NCBI GenBank assembly: GCA_041580375.1
Contig: JBFGDZ010000016.1
Location: forward strand, 1-32,055
DNA length: 32,055 nucleotides
Direction of reading: 5' to 3'
Origin: JAPUIN01 sp041580375
Lineage (GTDB): Bacteria > Acidobacteriota > Polarisedimenticolia > Gp22-AA2
This document shows, piece by piece, positions 16,303-23,545 of the stretch. The position numbers were made by a program, and so were the translations under genes. The notes under the pieces are model-generated. The model searched no databases, had not been told where the DNA came from, and saw nothing but the letters and a program-made list of their open reading frames with translations. How positions within the stretch are numbered: the stretch's first letter is position 1; every line of letters starts with the position of its first letter.

Positions 16303-17668
16303 GGGACGCGACCTCCGAGAAGTACTTGACGAACGTCTTCACGCCGCCCGAGAACTGGCCCCAGTCGAAATTCTCGTTCGGCGCGTGGTAGCCGTGCTCG
16401 GGCAGGCTGAGACCGATCAGCATGATGGGCGCCTTGAGGTGCTTCTGCATGGTGACGACCGCTCCGATGGAGCCTCCCTCGCGAATGAAGGCGGGCGACC
16501 GGCCGAAGCCGAAGCGCAGCGCCTCGCGGGCGGCGTCGGCGTACGGTCCCGCGAAGGGACCGAGGTAGGGCGCCAGCCCCGACTCCTCGATCACCTCCAC
16601 GTCCCGGTTGAGCTTCGCGACCGTCCTCTTGAGGAGCCGGAAGATCTTCTCCGGGTTCTGCTTCGGGACGAGCCGCATGCTCACCTTCGCCTCGGCCCAG
16701 GGCGGCACCACGGTCTTGACCCCGGGCCCCTGGTAGCCGCCGGCCAGACCATGGACCTCGAACGTCGGGCTCGCCCAGATGCGCTCCATGACCTCGCGCG
16801 GCTTCATCGTGCGCAGCGATTTCAGCTCGTGAGCGCTCATGAACTTCTTCAGATCGAACCCGGAGGCCGTGAAGCTCTTCATCTCCTTCGCGGTCGGCTT
16901 GACGACGTCCTTGTAGAATCCGGGGATCTTCACGCGGCCCGTCCGGGCGTCGTACAGCCGGCTGATGACGTCGGCCAGCTCGCCGATCGGATTGCGCGCG
17001 GCGCCTCCCGTCAGACCGGAGTGGGCATCCTTGCCCCCGGTCTCGAGCCTCATGCGCGCCGGCTTCATCCCCCGGAGCCCGTACGGGATCGCCGGGGTGC
17101 CGCGCGCCAGCCAGATGGTGTCCGAGACGAGGACCGAGTCGGTTCCGAGTGACGGCAGGCGCTTCTTGATGAACTCCTCGAAGTGGGGGCTGCCGATCTC
17201 CTCCTCCAGCTCCCACACGAACCGGATGTTCAGACGCGCGCCGTTCTCGACGGCGTAGTGGGCGGCGTACAGCGCCGTGAGGGCGGGCCCCTTGTCGTCG
17301 GTCGTGCCGCGGCCGAAGTAACGCCCGTCATCCTTGCGGAATCGGAACGGCTCCTGCTTCCACTGCGGCTCCTGGGCCGGCTGAACGTCCATGTGGTTGT
17401 AGATGGTCAGGGTGGGCGCGCCGGGCGCGATGGCGAACTCTCCGAGGACGACCGGATTGCCACTGGTGGGCACCACCTCGGCGCGGGCGCCACATTCCTG
17501 AAGAAGGTCGGCGGCGGCCCGGGCGCCGCGGTCGATGTCGGCTTTGTGCGCCGGGTCCATGCTGACGGTCGGTATCTCGACCAGGTGACCGAATCGATCC
17601 TCGAAGCGCTCGCGGATGCTCGTGAGATAACCCTCGATCTTCTTCGAATCGATCGCGGCACGGTTCAT
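16295..17668 (-). CDS. M20-family metallodipeptidase
   Basis: Zinc-dependent dipeptidase/carboxypeptidase of the M20A/M20F type. It shows the first metal motif NHMDVQP (91-97; His92, catalytic Asp94), bridging Asp in GRGTTDDKG (119-127), the catalytic Glu and ligand in WELEEEIGSPHFEEF (153-166), the dimer-domain KDAHSG and a C-terminal LPEHGYHAPNENFDWGQF that contains the last metal His. Length is 457 residues, typical for this family, with no signal peptide, so it is probably cytoplasmic. GAGGAGG sits seven bases before ATG. It lies 37 bases after the aminotransferase, in the same operon. Confidence 0.93.
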   Translation of the reverse strand: MNRAAIDSKKIEGYLTSIRERFEDRFGHLVEIPTVSMDPAHKADIDRGARAAADLLQECGARAEVVPTSGNPVVLGEFAIAPGAPTLTIYNHMDVQPAQEPQWKQEPFRFRKDDGRYFGRGTTDDKGPALTALYAAHYAVENGARLNIRFVWELEEEIGSPHFEEFIKKRLPSLGTDSVLVSDTIWLARGTPAIPYGLRGMKPARMRLETGGKDAHSGLTGGAARNPIGELADVISRLYDARTGRVKIPGFYKDVVKPTAKEMKSFTASGFDLKKFMSAHELKSLRTMKPREVMERIWASPTFEVHGLAGGYQGPGVKTVVPPWAEAKVSMRLVPKQNPEKIFRLLKRTVAKLNRDVEVIEESGLAPYLGPFAGPYADAAREALRFGFGRSPAFIREGGSIGAVVTMQKHLKAPIMLIGLSLPEHGYHAPNENFDWGQFSGGVKTFVKYFSEVASLG

Positions 17669-17705
17669 CGGGCGGCCTCCTCTCCCTCGGGTCGGCGGTT
17701 CATGG

Positions 17706-18875
17706 TCAGGCGCGCACGGCCTTCAGCGCACGGATGCGCCGGCAGGCCTCTTCGAGATCGGGCATCGTCTTGGCGTAGCAGATTCGAATCTGTCCCCGTC
17801 CCTCTTCCGGATCCGGGTAGAACGAGGAGCCCGGGATGACGGCCACGCCGGCGCGCTCGAGCAGGATGCGCGCCGCTTCCTGGTCGTCGGCGAGTCCGGC
17901 GGATCGGACGTCCACCAGCATGTAGTACGCCCCCTGCGGGACGTAAGGCTCGAGGCCGGCCGCCCGGCACGTGTCGGCCGTCATGTCGCGCTTCCTCTGG
18001 TAGTCGGCCCGCATCGCGTCGTAATACGAGGGCGGCAGATCGAAGGCGGCGACCACGCCGTGCTGCAGGGGCGCGGGAGCGCAGATGTTGATGAGGTCGT
18101 TCAGGATCGCCATCTTCTCGGCCATGTGGCGCCGCGCCACGGTGTAGCCGATCCTCCATCCCGTCATGGCGTAGGTCTTGGAGAAGCCGCTGATCGTGAC
18201 GGTGCGATCGGCGAGGTCCGGAAGCGACCCCGGGCTGACGTGCTCGCGTCCGTCGTAGAGGATGTACTCGTAGATCTCGTCGGTCACGCAGAGGGTGTCG
18301 TGGCGGCGGCACAGCCCGGCGATCTGTTCGAGCTCGGGGCGGCTGAACACCTTGCCGCAGGGATTGTTCGGCGTGTTGATCAGGATGAACTTCGTCCGGG
18401 CTGAGAAGGCCCGCTCGAGCTCGGCGGGGTCGTAGGACCAGTCGGGAGGGCGCATGGTGACGTATTTCAGGGACGCGCCGCACACCTTCAGGATGTTCAG
18501 ATGGTAGCCGTAGAACGGCGTGAACAGGATGACCTCGTCGCCGGGATCGATGAAGGCCAGGCACGCGGTAACGAACGATCCGGTGGAGCCGACGTTGACC
18601 ACCACCTCGCCGTCCGGGTCGCAGGGGATGCGGTTGTAGTCGGCCACCTTGCGGGCGATGCGCCGGCGCAGCTCATCGATGCCGTCCAGCCGCGTATAGG
18701 TCGATCGATCCTGCCGGATCGCTTCAATGGCGGCCGATTTGATGATCGGCTCGATCGGCTGATCGCAGATCCCCTGGCCCAGGTTGATGCCGCCGAGGCG
18801 GGAGCACTCCAGGGACATCCTGCGAATGTCCGATTGGACGAGACCCTCGACCCGATCGGCGAACAGTTTCTTCAA
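17706..18875 (-). CDS. Class I/II PLP-dependent aminotransferase (fold type I)
   Basis: Likely transfers an amino group from an amino acid to a 2-oxo acid. It contains NLGQGICDQP, the STYTRLDGIDELR segment (58-70), NVGSTGSF, INTPNNPCGKVFS (166-178), the cofactor Asp in CVTDEIYEY (196-204) and the PLP lysine Lys233 in TISGFSKTYAMTGWRIGY. The substrate-carboxylate Arg is in GQIRICYAK near the C-terminus. About 389 residues. I set the start at a TTG overlapping the ubiE stop (TTGA) with GGGAG seven bases upstream; the frame is open further upstream but only because it runs opposite-phase through ubiE. Specificity (aspartate, aromatic, kynurenine-like) is not decidable from motif reading. Confidence 0.9.
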   Translation of the reverse strand: MKKLFADRVEGLVQSDIRRMSLECSRLGGINLGQGICDQPIEPIIKSAAIEAIRQDRSTYTRLDGIDELRRRIARKVADYNRIPCDPDGEVVVNVGSTGSFVTACLAFIDPGDEVILFTPFYGYHLNILKVCGASLKYVTMRPPDWSYDPAELERAFSARTKFILINTPNNPCGKVFSRPELEQIAGLCRRHDTLCVTDEIYEYILYDGREHVSPGSLPDLADRTVTISGFSKTYAMTGWRIGYTVARRHMAEKMAILNDLINICAPAPLQHGVVAAFDLPPSYYDAMRADYQRKRDMTADTCRAAGLEPYVPQGAYYMLVDVRSAGLADDQEAARILLERAGVAVIPGSSFYPDPEEGRGQIRICYAKTMPDLEEACRRIRALKAVRA

Positions 18876-19609
18876 GCGCGGACTCCCGTGTGAACGCACA
18901 CGATACCACCGTACAGGGCGAGGCACGCGATCCGCTCGAACCCGGCGGCCCGCATGTCCGCCGAGAACTCCTCGGGGCCGGGGAACCGCGAAACCGAGTC
19001 GGTCAGGTACCGGTAGGCCGAGGGCCGACCGGTCAGAAGCCCGCCGATGCGCGGCAGGATGTTGAAGAAGTAGAAATTGTACACCTTCCAGAGCAGCCGG
19101 GAAGGCGGCGTGGAGAATTCCAGGATGCAGGCCCGGCCGCCGGGCCGCAGCACGCGGCGCATCTCGCTCAGACCGGCTTGATAATCGGGCACATTGCGGA
19201 TCCCGAAGGCGATGGTGACGGCGTCGAACGAGGCGTCGCGGAAGGGCAGGAATTCGGCCGGGGCGTTCACGAGAGGGATCCGGGGCTGCGCGCCGCCGCG
19301 CGGGAGGCCGGGCGCCGCCGCGATCTTGGGCCCGGCGAGGCGGAGCATCCGCAGGCTGAGATCCGCCCCGACGACCCTCGCGTCGTCGTTCTGGCGGAGG
19401 ATCTCGAGCGCCATGTCGCAGGTGCCGCAGGCCAGATCTAGCACCCCGGCGGCGGGAGGAAGATCCCCCAGGCGGCGGATGGCGATGCGCCGCCAGCGCA
19501 GGTCGGTTCCGAAGGAGATGACGCGGTTCGTGAGGTCGTAACGCCCCGCGATGGCGTCGAAATTGTCCCGGATCTCGATGTTCCGGGGTGTCAGTGCGGG
19601 CTGCGGCAT
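18872..19609 (-). CDS. ubiE: Demethylmenaquinone/ubiquinone methyltransferase
   Basis: SAM-dependent C-methyltransferase of late menaquinone (MenG) or ubiquinone biosynthesis. It shows RDNFDAIAGRYDLTNRVISFG (14-34), SAM motif I VLDLACGTCDMAL (56-68), the acidic GADLS after strand 2, the family signature FDAVTIAFGIRNVPD and RVLRPGGRACILEFSTP. The C-terminal NILPRIGG, YRYLTDSV and FPGPEEF motifs are also present. 245 residues, normal. A perfect TATAAT lies about 60 bases upstream of its ATG, after the helicase terminator hairpin, so it starts its own transcript carrying the aminotransferase, the dipeptidase and the lipoprotein. The motif I has Cys where Gly is common (CGTCD versus GTGD). Confidence 0.92.
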   Translation of the reverse strand: MPQPALTPRNIEIRDNFDAIAGRYDLTNRVISFGTDLRWRRIAIRRLGDLPPAAGVLDLACGTCDMALEILRQNDDARVVGADLSLRMLRLAGPKIAAAPGLPRGGAQPRIPLVNAPAEFLPFRDASFDAVTIAFGIRNVPDYQAGLSEMRRVLRPGGRACILEFSTPPSRLLWKVYNFYFFNILPRIGGLLTGRPSAYRYLTDSVSRFPGPEEFSADMRAAGFERIACLALYGGIVCVHTGVRA

Positions 19610-19668
19610 GCGAGCGGATCGCGCTCCCGGAGGGACTCCCCTCGATGTATGGTTCGAATGTTCGCTGG

Positions 19669-19674
19669 ATTATA
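19669..19674 (-). promoter_or_regulatory. Candidate -10 box for the ubiE operon
   Basis: Perfect TATAAT on the minus strand within TATATAAT. No convincing -35 is visible, because the terminator hairpin of the upstream helicase occupies that interval. The leader of about 50 bases contains a GAGGG-GAGT-CCCTC stem and then the ATG with only a weak Shine-Dalgarno. Confidence 0.45.
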
Positions 19675-19681
19675 TAGGAAG

Positions 19682-19709
19682 GGGCCGCCGGCGACGCGAA
19701 CGGCGGCCC
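19682..19709 (-). terminator. Hairpin just after the DEAD-box helicase gene
   Basis: GGGCCGCCG and CGGCGGCCC form a nine-base perfect stem around a ten-base loop, eight bases after the helicase stop. Only scattered T (CTTCCTATATAAT) follow it on the minus strand, so it is a weak intrinsic terminator or an mRNA end stabiliser. It overlaps the place where the ubiE -35 should be. Confidence 0.55.
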
Positions 19710-19716
19710 GGTCGGA

Positions 19717-21312
19717 TCACCCGCCGGACCCGCCCCCGCGGCGGCGCCTCCGCCGGCGGCGCCGGCGCCCCGGGCCGCCCGCGCCCTCACCGGATCGCCG
19801 CCCCTTCGCGGCGGGGGACGCTTCCTGGGGGGCGCCGTCCTCCGCGGGGGCCGCTCCGCCTTCGTCGAGCACGCCCCGGGCCGCCTCCTCCTCGAAGTGG
19901 GTGCGCAACAGGTAGGCGATGATGCCGACGCGATCCTCCTCGTTCAGGATCCCCTCGGCCATCGCCTCGTACTCGGCCCGATCGTCCGCCGACAGGCCGG
20001 CCGCCAGCTCCTTGAGATCGTCCACGATCCGCCTCACCTTCTTGCGCGCCACCTCCTCGTCGGAGGGGATGTCGCATTCGTAGGCCTGCAGGTTGTTGGC
20101 CCGCACGAGCCGGTTGAAGTTCATGATGTCGAAGCCCGAGACGAGCGAGATCGCCTTGCCCGTCTTGCCGATCCGGCCCGTCCGGCCGGCGCGATGGATG
20201 TACTGCTCGGGAGAGTCCGGCGCCGAATAGATGAAGACGTGCGACAGATCCTCGATGTCGATGCCGCGCGCGGCGACGTCCGTGGCGACCAGATGCCTGA
20301 GATGCTTGCTCCGGAAGCGCCGCATGACCTGCTCGCGCTTGCGTTGGGGCAGATCGGACGAGATCATCGCGACCGGCAGGCCGCGCATGGCCAGGTAGTT
20401 GTAGACGGCGCGGGTCTCGGCCCGGGTGTTGCAGAAGATCATCGACGAGCTCGGCGATTCGAACTCGATCAGCTTGCTCAGGGCGCCGGTCTTGTCCATC
20501 CGGGAGACGATGTAATACAGATGCTGGACGTCGGTGACGTAGATCGTGTCCTGCGACAGCAGCAGCCGCTCCGGATCGCGCAGGTACCTGCTGGCCATCG
20601 ATTCGATCGTCGACGGGATGGTCGCCGAGAACAGCAGGGTCTGCCTGTCGGTGGGAACCCGGTCCAGGATCTGCCGCATCTCCTTCTCGAATCCCATGTC
20701 GAGCATCTGATCGGCCTCGTCGAGAATCAGTATGCGGACCGCGTCGAGCGAGAGCGTTTTCTGACGCAGGTGATCGAGGAGCCGCCCCGGCGTTCCGACC
20801 ACGACGTGCGCGCCCCGGCGCAGACCGTCCACCTGGCGCGTCATCGAATCCCCTCCGTAGATCGCGAGCGCCCGGGCTCCCGAGTACTGGCCCAGGCGGG
20901 ACAGCTCGTCCGTCACCTGAACGGTCAGCTCGCGCGTGGGACAGAGGACGAGCGCGCCGACGCGGGGGTCATCGGCCTTCGCGCATTCCATGATCCGGAC
21001 GCCGAAGGCCGCCGTCTTGCCCGTTCCGGTGCGCGACTGGACGATCAGGTCGTGCCCCTGCCGGGCCCGCGGGATCGCCTGCGCCTGCACCTCGGTGGCC
21101 TGGCCGTAGCCCATGCTGCTGAGCGCCTTGAGCAGCGGCCCCGGCAGGTCGAGCCTCTCGAAGGGAACCGGCTCGGCCGGGAAGGCTGAGAATTCCCCCC
21201 GGCTGGCGACCGCGGCCAGGGGCGGCGGCGGTTCGCGCGGCGTGCCCCGCGGGCGGACCGGGACGACCCGCATCTGGCGCAGCCGGCCGCTCTTCTTCGT
21301 CGGACGCGTCAT
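19717..21312 (-). CDS. DEAD-box ATP-dependent RNA helicase with Arg-rich tail
   Basis: RNA unwinding for ribosome assembly, RNA decay or cold adaptation. All DEAD motifs are present: F/Q region FERLDLPGPLLKALSSMGY (51-69), motif I SRTGTGKT (93-100), PTRELTVQV (125-133), GTPGRLLDH (173-181), LDEADQMLDMGF (197-208) and SAT (229-231). Helicase domain 2 has IFCNT, VATDVAARGIDIEDL and YIHRAGRTGRIGKTGKA. A C-terminal acidic/helical segment leads to a tail of ten Arg plus GGG, typical of an RNA-binding extension. The ATG has GGAG six bases upstream and lies one base after the stop of the upstream hydrolase; a TTG four codons earlier is less likely. The subfamily (CsdA, RhlE, DbpA) is not assigned. 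Confidence 0.95.
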   Translation of the reverse strand: MTRPTKKSGRLRQMRVVPVRPRGTPREPPPPLAAVASRGEFSAFPAEPVPFERLDLPGPLLKALSSMGYGQATEVQAQAIPRARQGHDLIVQSRTGTGKTAAFGVRIMECAKADDPRVGALVLCPTRELTVQVTDELSRLGQYSGARALAIYGGDSMTRQVDGLRRGAHVVVGTPGRLLDHLRQKTLSLDAVRILILDEADQMLDMGFEKEMRQILDRVPTDRQTLLFSATIPSTIESMASRYLRDPERLLLSQDTIYVTDVQHLYYIVSRMDKTGALSKLIEFESPSSSMIFCNTRAETRAVYNYLAMRGLPVAMISSDLPQRKREQVMRRFRSKHLRHLVATDVAARGIDIEDLSHVFIYSAPDSPEQYIHRAGRTGRIGKTGKAISLVSGFDIMNFNRLVRANNLQAYECDIPSDEEVARKKVRRIVDDLKELAAGLSADDRAEYEAMAEGILNEEDRVGIIAYLLRTHFEEEAARGVLDEGGAAPAEDGAPQEASPAAKGRRSGEGAGGPGRRRRRRRRRRGGGSGG

Positions 21313-21313
21313 G

Positions 21314-21964
21314 TCAGACTCCAACCTCCCCCCCGATCACGCGAGCCGTGGTCACGATCGCGACCCCCCGGGCGGCCCACGCCTTCACGAGCGCGGCGCC
21401 CTCCTCCGGCCGGATGGCGCGGGTCGCATCCTCGACCAGCACGATCCCCTTCAACCCGCGATCCAGAAAACCCTCCACGGCGTACCGGTCGCAGATGTCC
21501 AGCGCCACGCCGTACACGACGATCCGTTCGGGCCGCAGATCGCCGAGGACGGCGTCGACGTTCGGATTGCTGAAGACATCGAAGCGCTGCTTGCGGAAGA
21601 TCACCTCTCCTCCGCGGGCCACATGGGCCCGCACCCGCCGCGACAGCGCCCCCGGATCCTCCGGGCGGCTGTCGATCCACAGGGGGTCGCGGGGCCGCGT
21701 GGCCGGGACCCGCTCCTGCCCCGGCGTTCCGGCGAGGCAGTGAGGCGGAAACGTCTCCCTGAAATCGGGGTTCCCGGAGATCTCGGGGTCCTCGGAAGAG
21801 TGGTAATCGACCGAGCCCATGAGCGCCATTCCGCGCTCGCGGCCGTAGCGCGTCAGGGACTCGAGCCGCGCCAGGATCGTCTCCGCTCCCGGGACGTACA
21901 GCAGCCCCTCCGGCTGCATGAAGTCGACCTGCGTGTCGACGTCCCAGAAGAGCGTCGCGGGCAT
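21314..21964 (-). CDS. Nicotinamidase-like cysteine hydrolase (isochorismatase superfamily)
   Basis: Probably converts nicotinamide to nicotinate in NAD salvage. The triad is visible: Asp10 in DVDTQVDF (8-15), Lys125 in FRKQRFDVFSN and Cys158 in VALDICDRYAV. Metal-site residues typical of PncA are seen in SVDYHS (Asp53, His55) and FPPHCLAGTPG (His75). Length is 216 residues, near PncA. A promoter with a -10 box only nine bases before the ATG, and no clear Shine-Dalgarno (only GAGGG touching the ATG), suggests a leaderless message. The helicase follows with one base between stop and start. Isochorismatase or pyrazinamidase-like activity on another amide is the alternative. Confidence 0.87.
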   Translation of the reverse strand: MPATLFWDVDTQVDFMQPEGLLYVPGAETILARLESLTRYGRERGMALMGSVDYHSSEDPEISGNPDFRETFPPHCLAGTPGQERVPATRPRDPLWIDSRPEDPGALSRRVRAHVARGGEVIFRKQRFDVFSNPNVDAVLGDLRPERIVVYGVALDICDRYAVEGFLDRGLKGIVLVEDATRAIRPEEGAALVKAWAARGVAIVTTARVIGGEVGV

Positions 21965-21973
21965 CCCTCGGAG

Positions 21974-22003
21974 ATTCTATGACGCTGCGCTCACTGCGGT
22001 CAA
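21974..22003 (-). promoter_or_regulatory. Promoter of the hydrolase-helicase operon
   Basis: Minus strand: TTGACC (21998-22003), an 18-base spacer, TAGAAT (21974-21979). Each hexamer matches five of six. The ATG starts ten bases after the -10, so transcription begins at or within two or three bases of it. Confidence 0.65.
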
Positions 22004-22012
22004 TTTGGCGGA

Positions 22013-22028
22013 TGGAGGACGGCCTCCA
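22013..22028. repeat. Short inverted repeat between the PDZ protease gene and the hydrolase promoter
   Basis: TGGAGG - ACGG - CCTCCA, six-base perfect arms, nine bases upstream of the hydrolase -35 and 21 bases after the protease stop. It could end the protease transcript or be an operator; there is no T-run. Confidence 0.4.
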
Positions 22029-22049
22029 CGCGGGTCGCCGGCGAAGCGG

Positions 22050-23468
22050 TCACAGTACGACGGGATAGATCTTGCGGTGGACGTGGGCCCGGTCGAGCGA
22101 GCCGCCACTCCGGTCCGACCAGTGCGCCAGGGCGACGAACTGCTCGTTGACGAAACAGCGGTTCAGCAGGGCGGACAGCTCCTCGAGCGAGTCGATCGAC
22201 TCGTGGGCCGCGCGGCCCGCGAGGGCATCCTGTCCCGGAAGCAGCGAGCCCAGGATCGCGCCGCGTTCGAACAGCTCCGCCTCGAACTCCGGCATCGAAC
22301 CGCGCGCCTCGTCCGTCATGGCCGAATACGAGAGGACGGCGCCCCGATCCCCGCGTGTCCGCGCCTGGAGCCGCAGGCCGGTGTGCAGCGTGAAATCGTC
22401 GAGCGCGTCGGGGCGGGGATCGGCGGGACGGATCCCCGCGGTGACCGTGAAGGAGTGGATCGAACCGTCGCGCTCCACCTCGACCGTGACGCTTCGATCG
22501 GGGACGAGATCGAGGACGGCGTCGAGAGCCGCGAAGTCGTCGGGCGTGGCCCGGCCGTCGATCGCCAGGATGTGATCACCGGGCCGGAACCCCGCGCCGT
22601 CGGCCGGACCGCCGGGGACGACGCTGCGGATGCGCGCGCCCGCCCCCGGCCGACCGCTCCGTCCCTCGCCGGCGGAGATCAGCGGATCGTCCAGCACGAT
22701 TCCGATCCAGGGCCAGATCGCCCGGGGGCCGCCCAGCATCTTCCGCAGCGAGCGGCTCACGTGCGCGGCCGGAATGAACAGGCCGGCGGTCTGCCGGGGG
22801 AGGCGGCCCGGATCGGCATAGAGGATCTGCAGGCTCGGCACGCCGATGAGGCGCCCCGCGCCATCCACCACGGCGCCGCCCGAATCGCCCGGTCCGACGT
22901 AGGCATCGATCTGGGACCAGAACTCGAGGGGGCGGGCTCCGATGCGCACACGGCGATGCGCGCCGATCCGCGCCCAGCCGACCTCCAGGCCGCGATCGTC
23001 GCGGTTGCCGATGACGAACGCCCGGCTGCCGGCCGGCGGCTCCTCGCCGACGACGGAGATCGGCGGGGGAGCCGCGCCGAGAAGACGCAGGAGGGCGAGA
23101 TCGGACGGCTCGTCCACGGAGAGGACCCTCGCGTCGACCTCGCGGCCGGAGCCGAGCCTCACGCGGACCTCCTCGCTTCCGGCGACGACGTGGGCGTTCG
23201 TGATCACCAGCCCGTCCCGGCCGATGACGACGCCGGACCCGGCCCCCATCCCCTCCACCTCCTCCCGCTGGAACCGCCCGCGGCGGAAGACCGGGATGCG
23301 CGAGACCTCGCGCACCTCGACACCCACCACGCTGCGCATCGCCTGCAGAACGGGCGGGGGCAGGGCCTCCCCTGCCTGCTGCGGCTCCGCTCCCGTCGCG
23401 GGGGAGGCGGCCGCGATTGCGACGCACAGGGCGAGGAGCGTGACGGGGGGACGGGACTGCGGTCTCAT
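22050..23468 (-). CDS. Exported trypsin-like serine protease with PDZ domain (HtrA/Deg-like)
   Basis: Periplasmic quality-control protease by domain content. A signal peptide (VTLLALCVAIAAASPATGA) is followed by a chymotrypsin-fold domain with His93 in ITNAHVVAG, Asp123 in EPSDLALLRL and Ser196 in VGPGDSGGAVV. A PDZ domain spans about 275-360 (VVPGGPADGAGFRPGDHILAIDG). Roughly 110 C-terminal residues follow that I do not recognise and that contain NRCFVNEQFVALAHW. HtrA usually has GNSGG at the serine; GDSGG here is trypsin-like. A single PDZ and a 472-residue length fit DegS/HhoA-like proteins, but DegS is membrane anchored. The start has no Shine-Dalgarno and lies ten bases after a TATATT box, so it may be leaderless. 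Divergent from the triple-fusion gene. Confidence 0.9.
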   Translation of the reverse strand: MRPQSRPPVTLLALCVAIAAASPATGAEPQQAGEALPPPVLQAMRSVVGVEVREVSRIPVFRRGRFQREEVEGMGAGSGVVIGRDGLVITNAHVVAGSEEVRVRLGSGREVDARVLSVDEPSDLALLRLLGAAPPPISVVGEEPPAGSRAFVIGNRDDRGLEVGWARIGAHRRVRIGARPLEFWSQIDAYVGPGDSGGAVVDGAGRLIGVPSLQILYADPGRLPRQTAGLFIPAAHVSRSLRKMLGGPRAIWPWIGIVLDDPLISAGEGRSGRPGAGARIRSVVPGGPADGAGFRPGDHILAIDGRATPDDFAALDAVLDLVPDRSVTVEVERDGSIHSFTVTAGIRPADPRPDALDDFTLHTGLRLQARTRGDRGAVLSYSAMTDEARGSMPEFEAELFERGAILGSLLPGQDALAGRAAHESIDSLEELSALLNRCFVNEQFVALAHWSDRSGGSLDRAHVHRKIYPVVL

Positions 23469-23478
23469 GAGAAGGAGG

Positions 23479-23486
23479 AATATAAT
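23479..23486. promoter_or_regulatory. Overlapping divergent -10 boxes between protease and triple-fusion genes
   Basis: The bases AATATAAT read TATAAT on + (23481-23486) and TATATT on - (23479-23484). The + box lies 59 bases before the fusion gene ATG and the - box 10 bases before the protease ATG. Neither has a convincing -35. Two polymerases could not occupy the site together, so the genes may be expressed alternately. Confidence 0.45.
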
Positions 23487-23503
23487 GTCCGTACCTGCGC
23501 AAA

Positions 23504-23528
23504 GCCCGTCCCCCCGGCCGAAACGGGC
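23504..23528 (+). promoter_or_regulatory. Leader hairpin before the fusion gene
   Basis: GCCCGT - 13 bases - ACGGGC, six-base arms, directly upstream of the GGAAGGAGG ribosome-binding site. Its stem could affect access to the Shine-Dalgarno; weak evidence. Confidence 0.3.
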
Positions 23529-23545
23529 GAGGAAGGAGGATGCCC

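Noticed and set aside
18876..19790. Upstream extension of the aminotransferase frame
   Set aside because: It lies entirely across ubiE in another phase and gives low-complexity Arg/Ala-rich sequence; the TTG with a Shine-Dalgarno at the ubiE stop is the better start.
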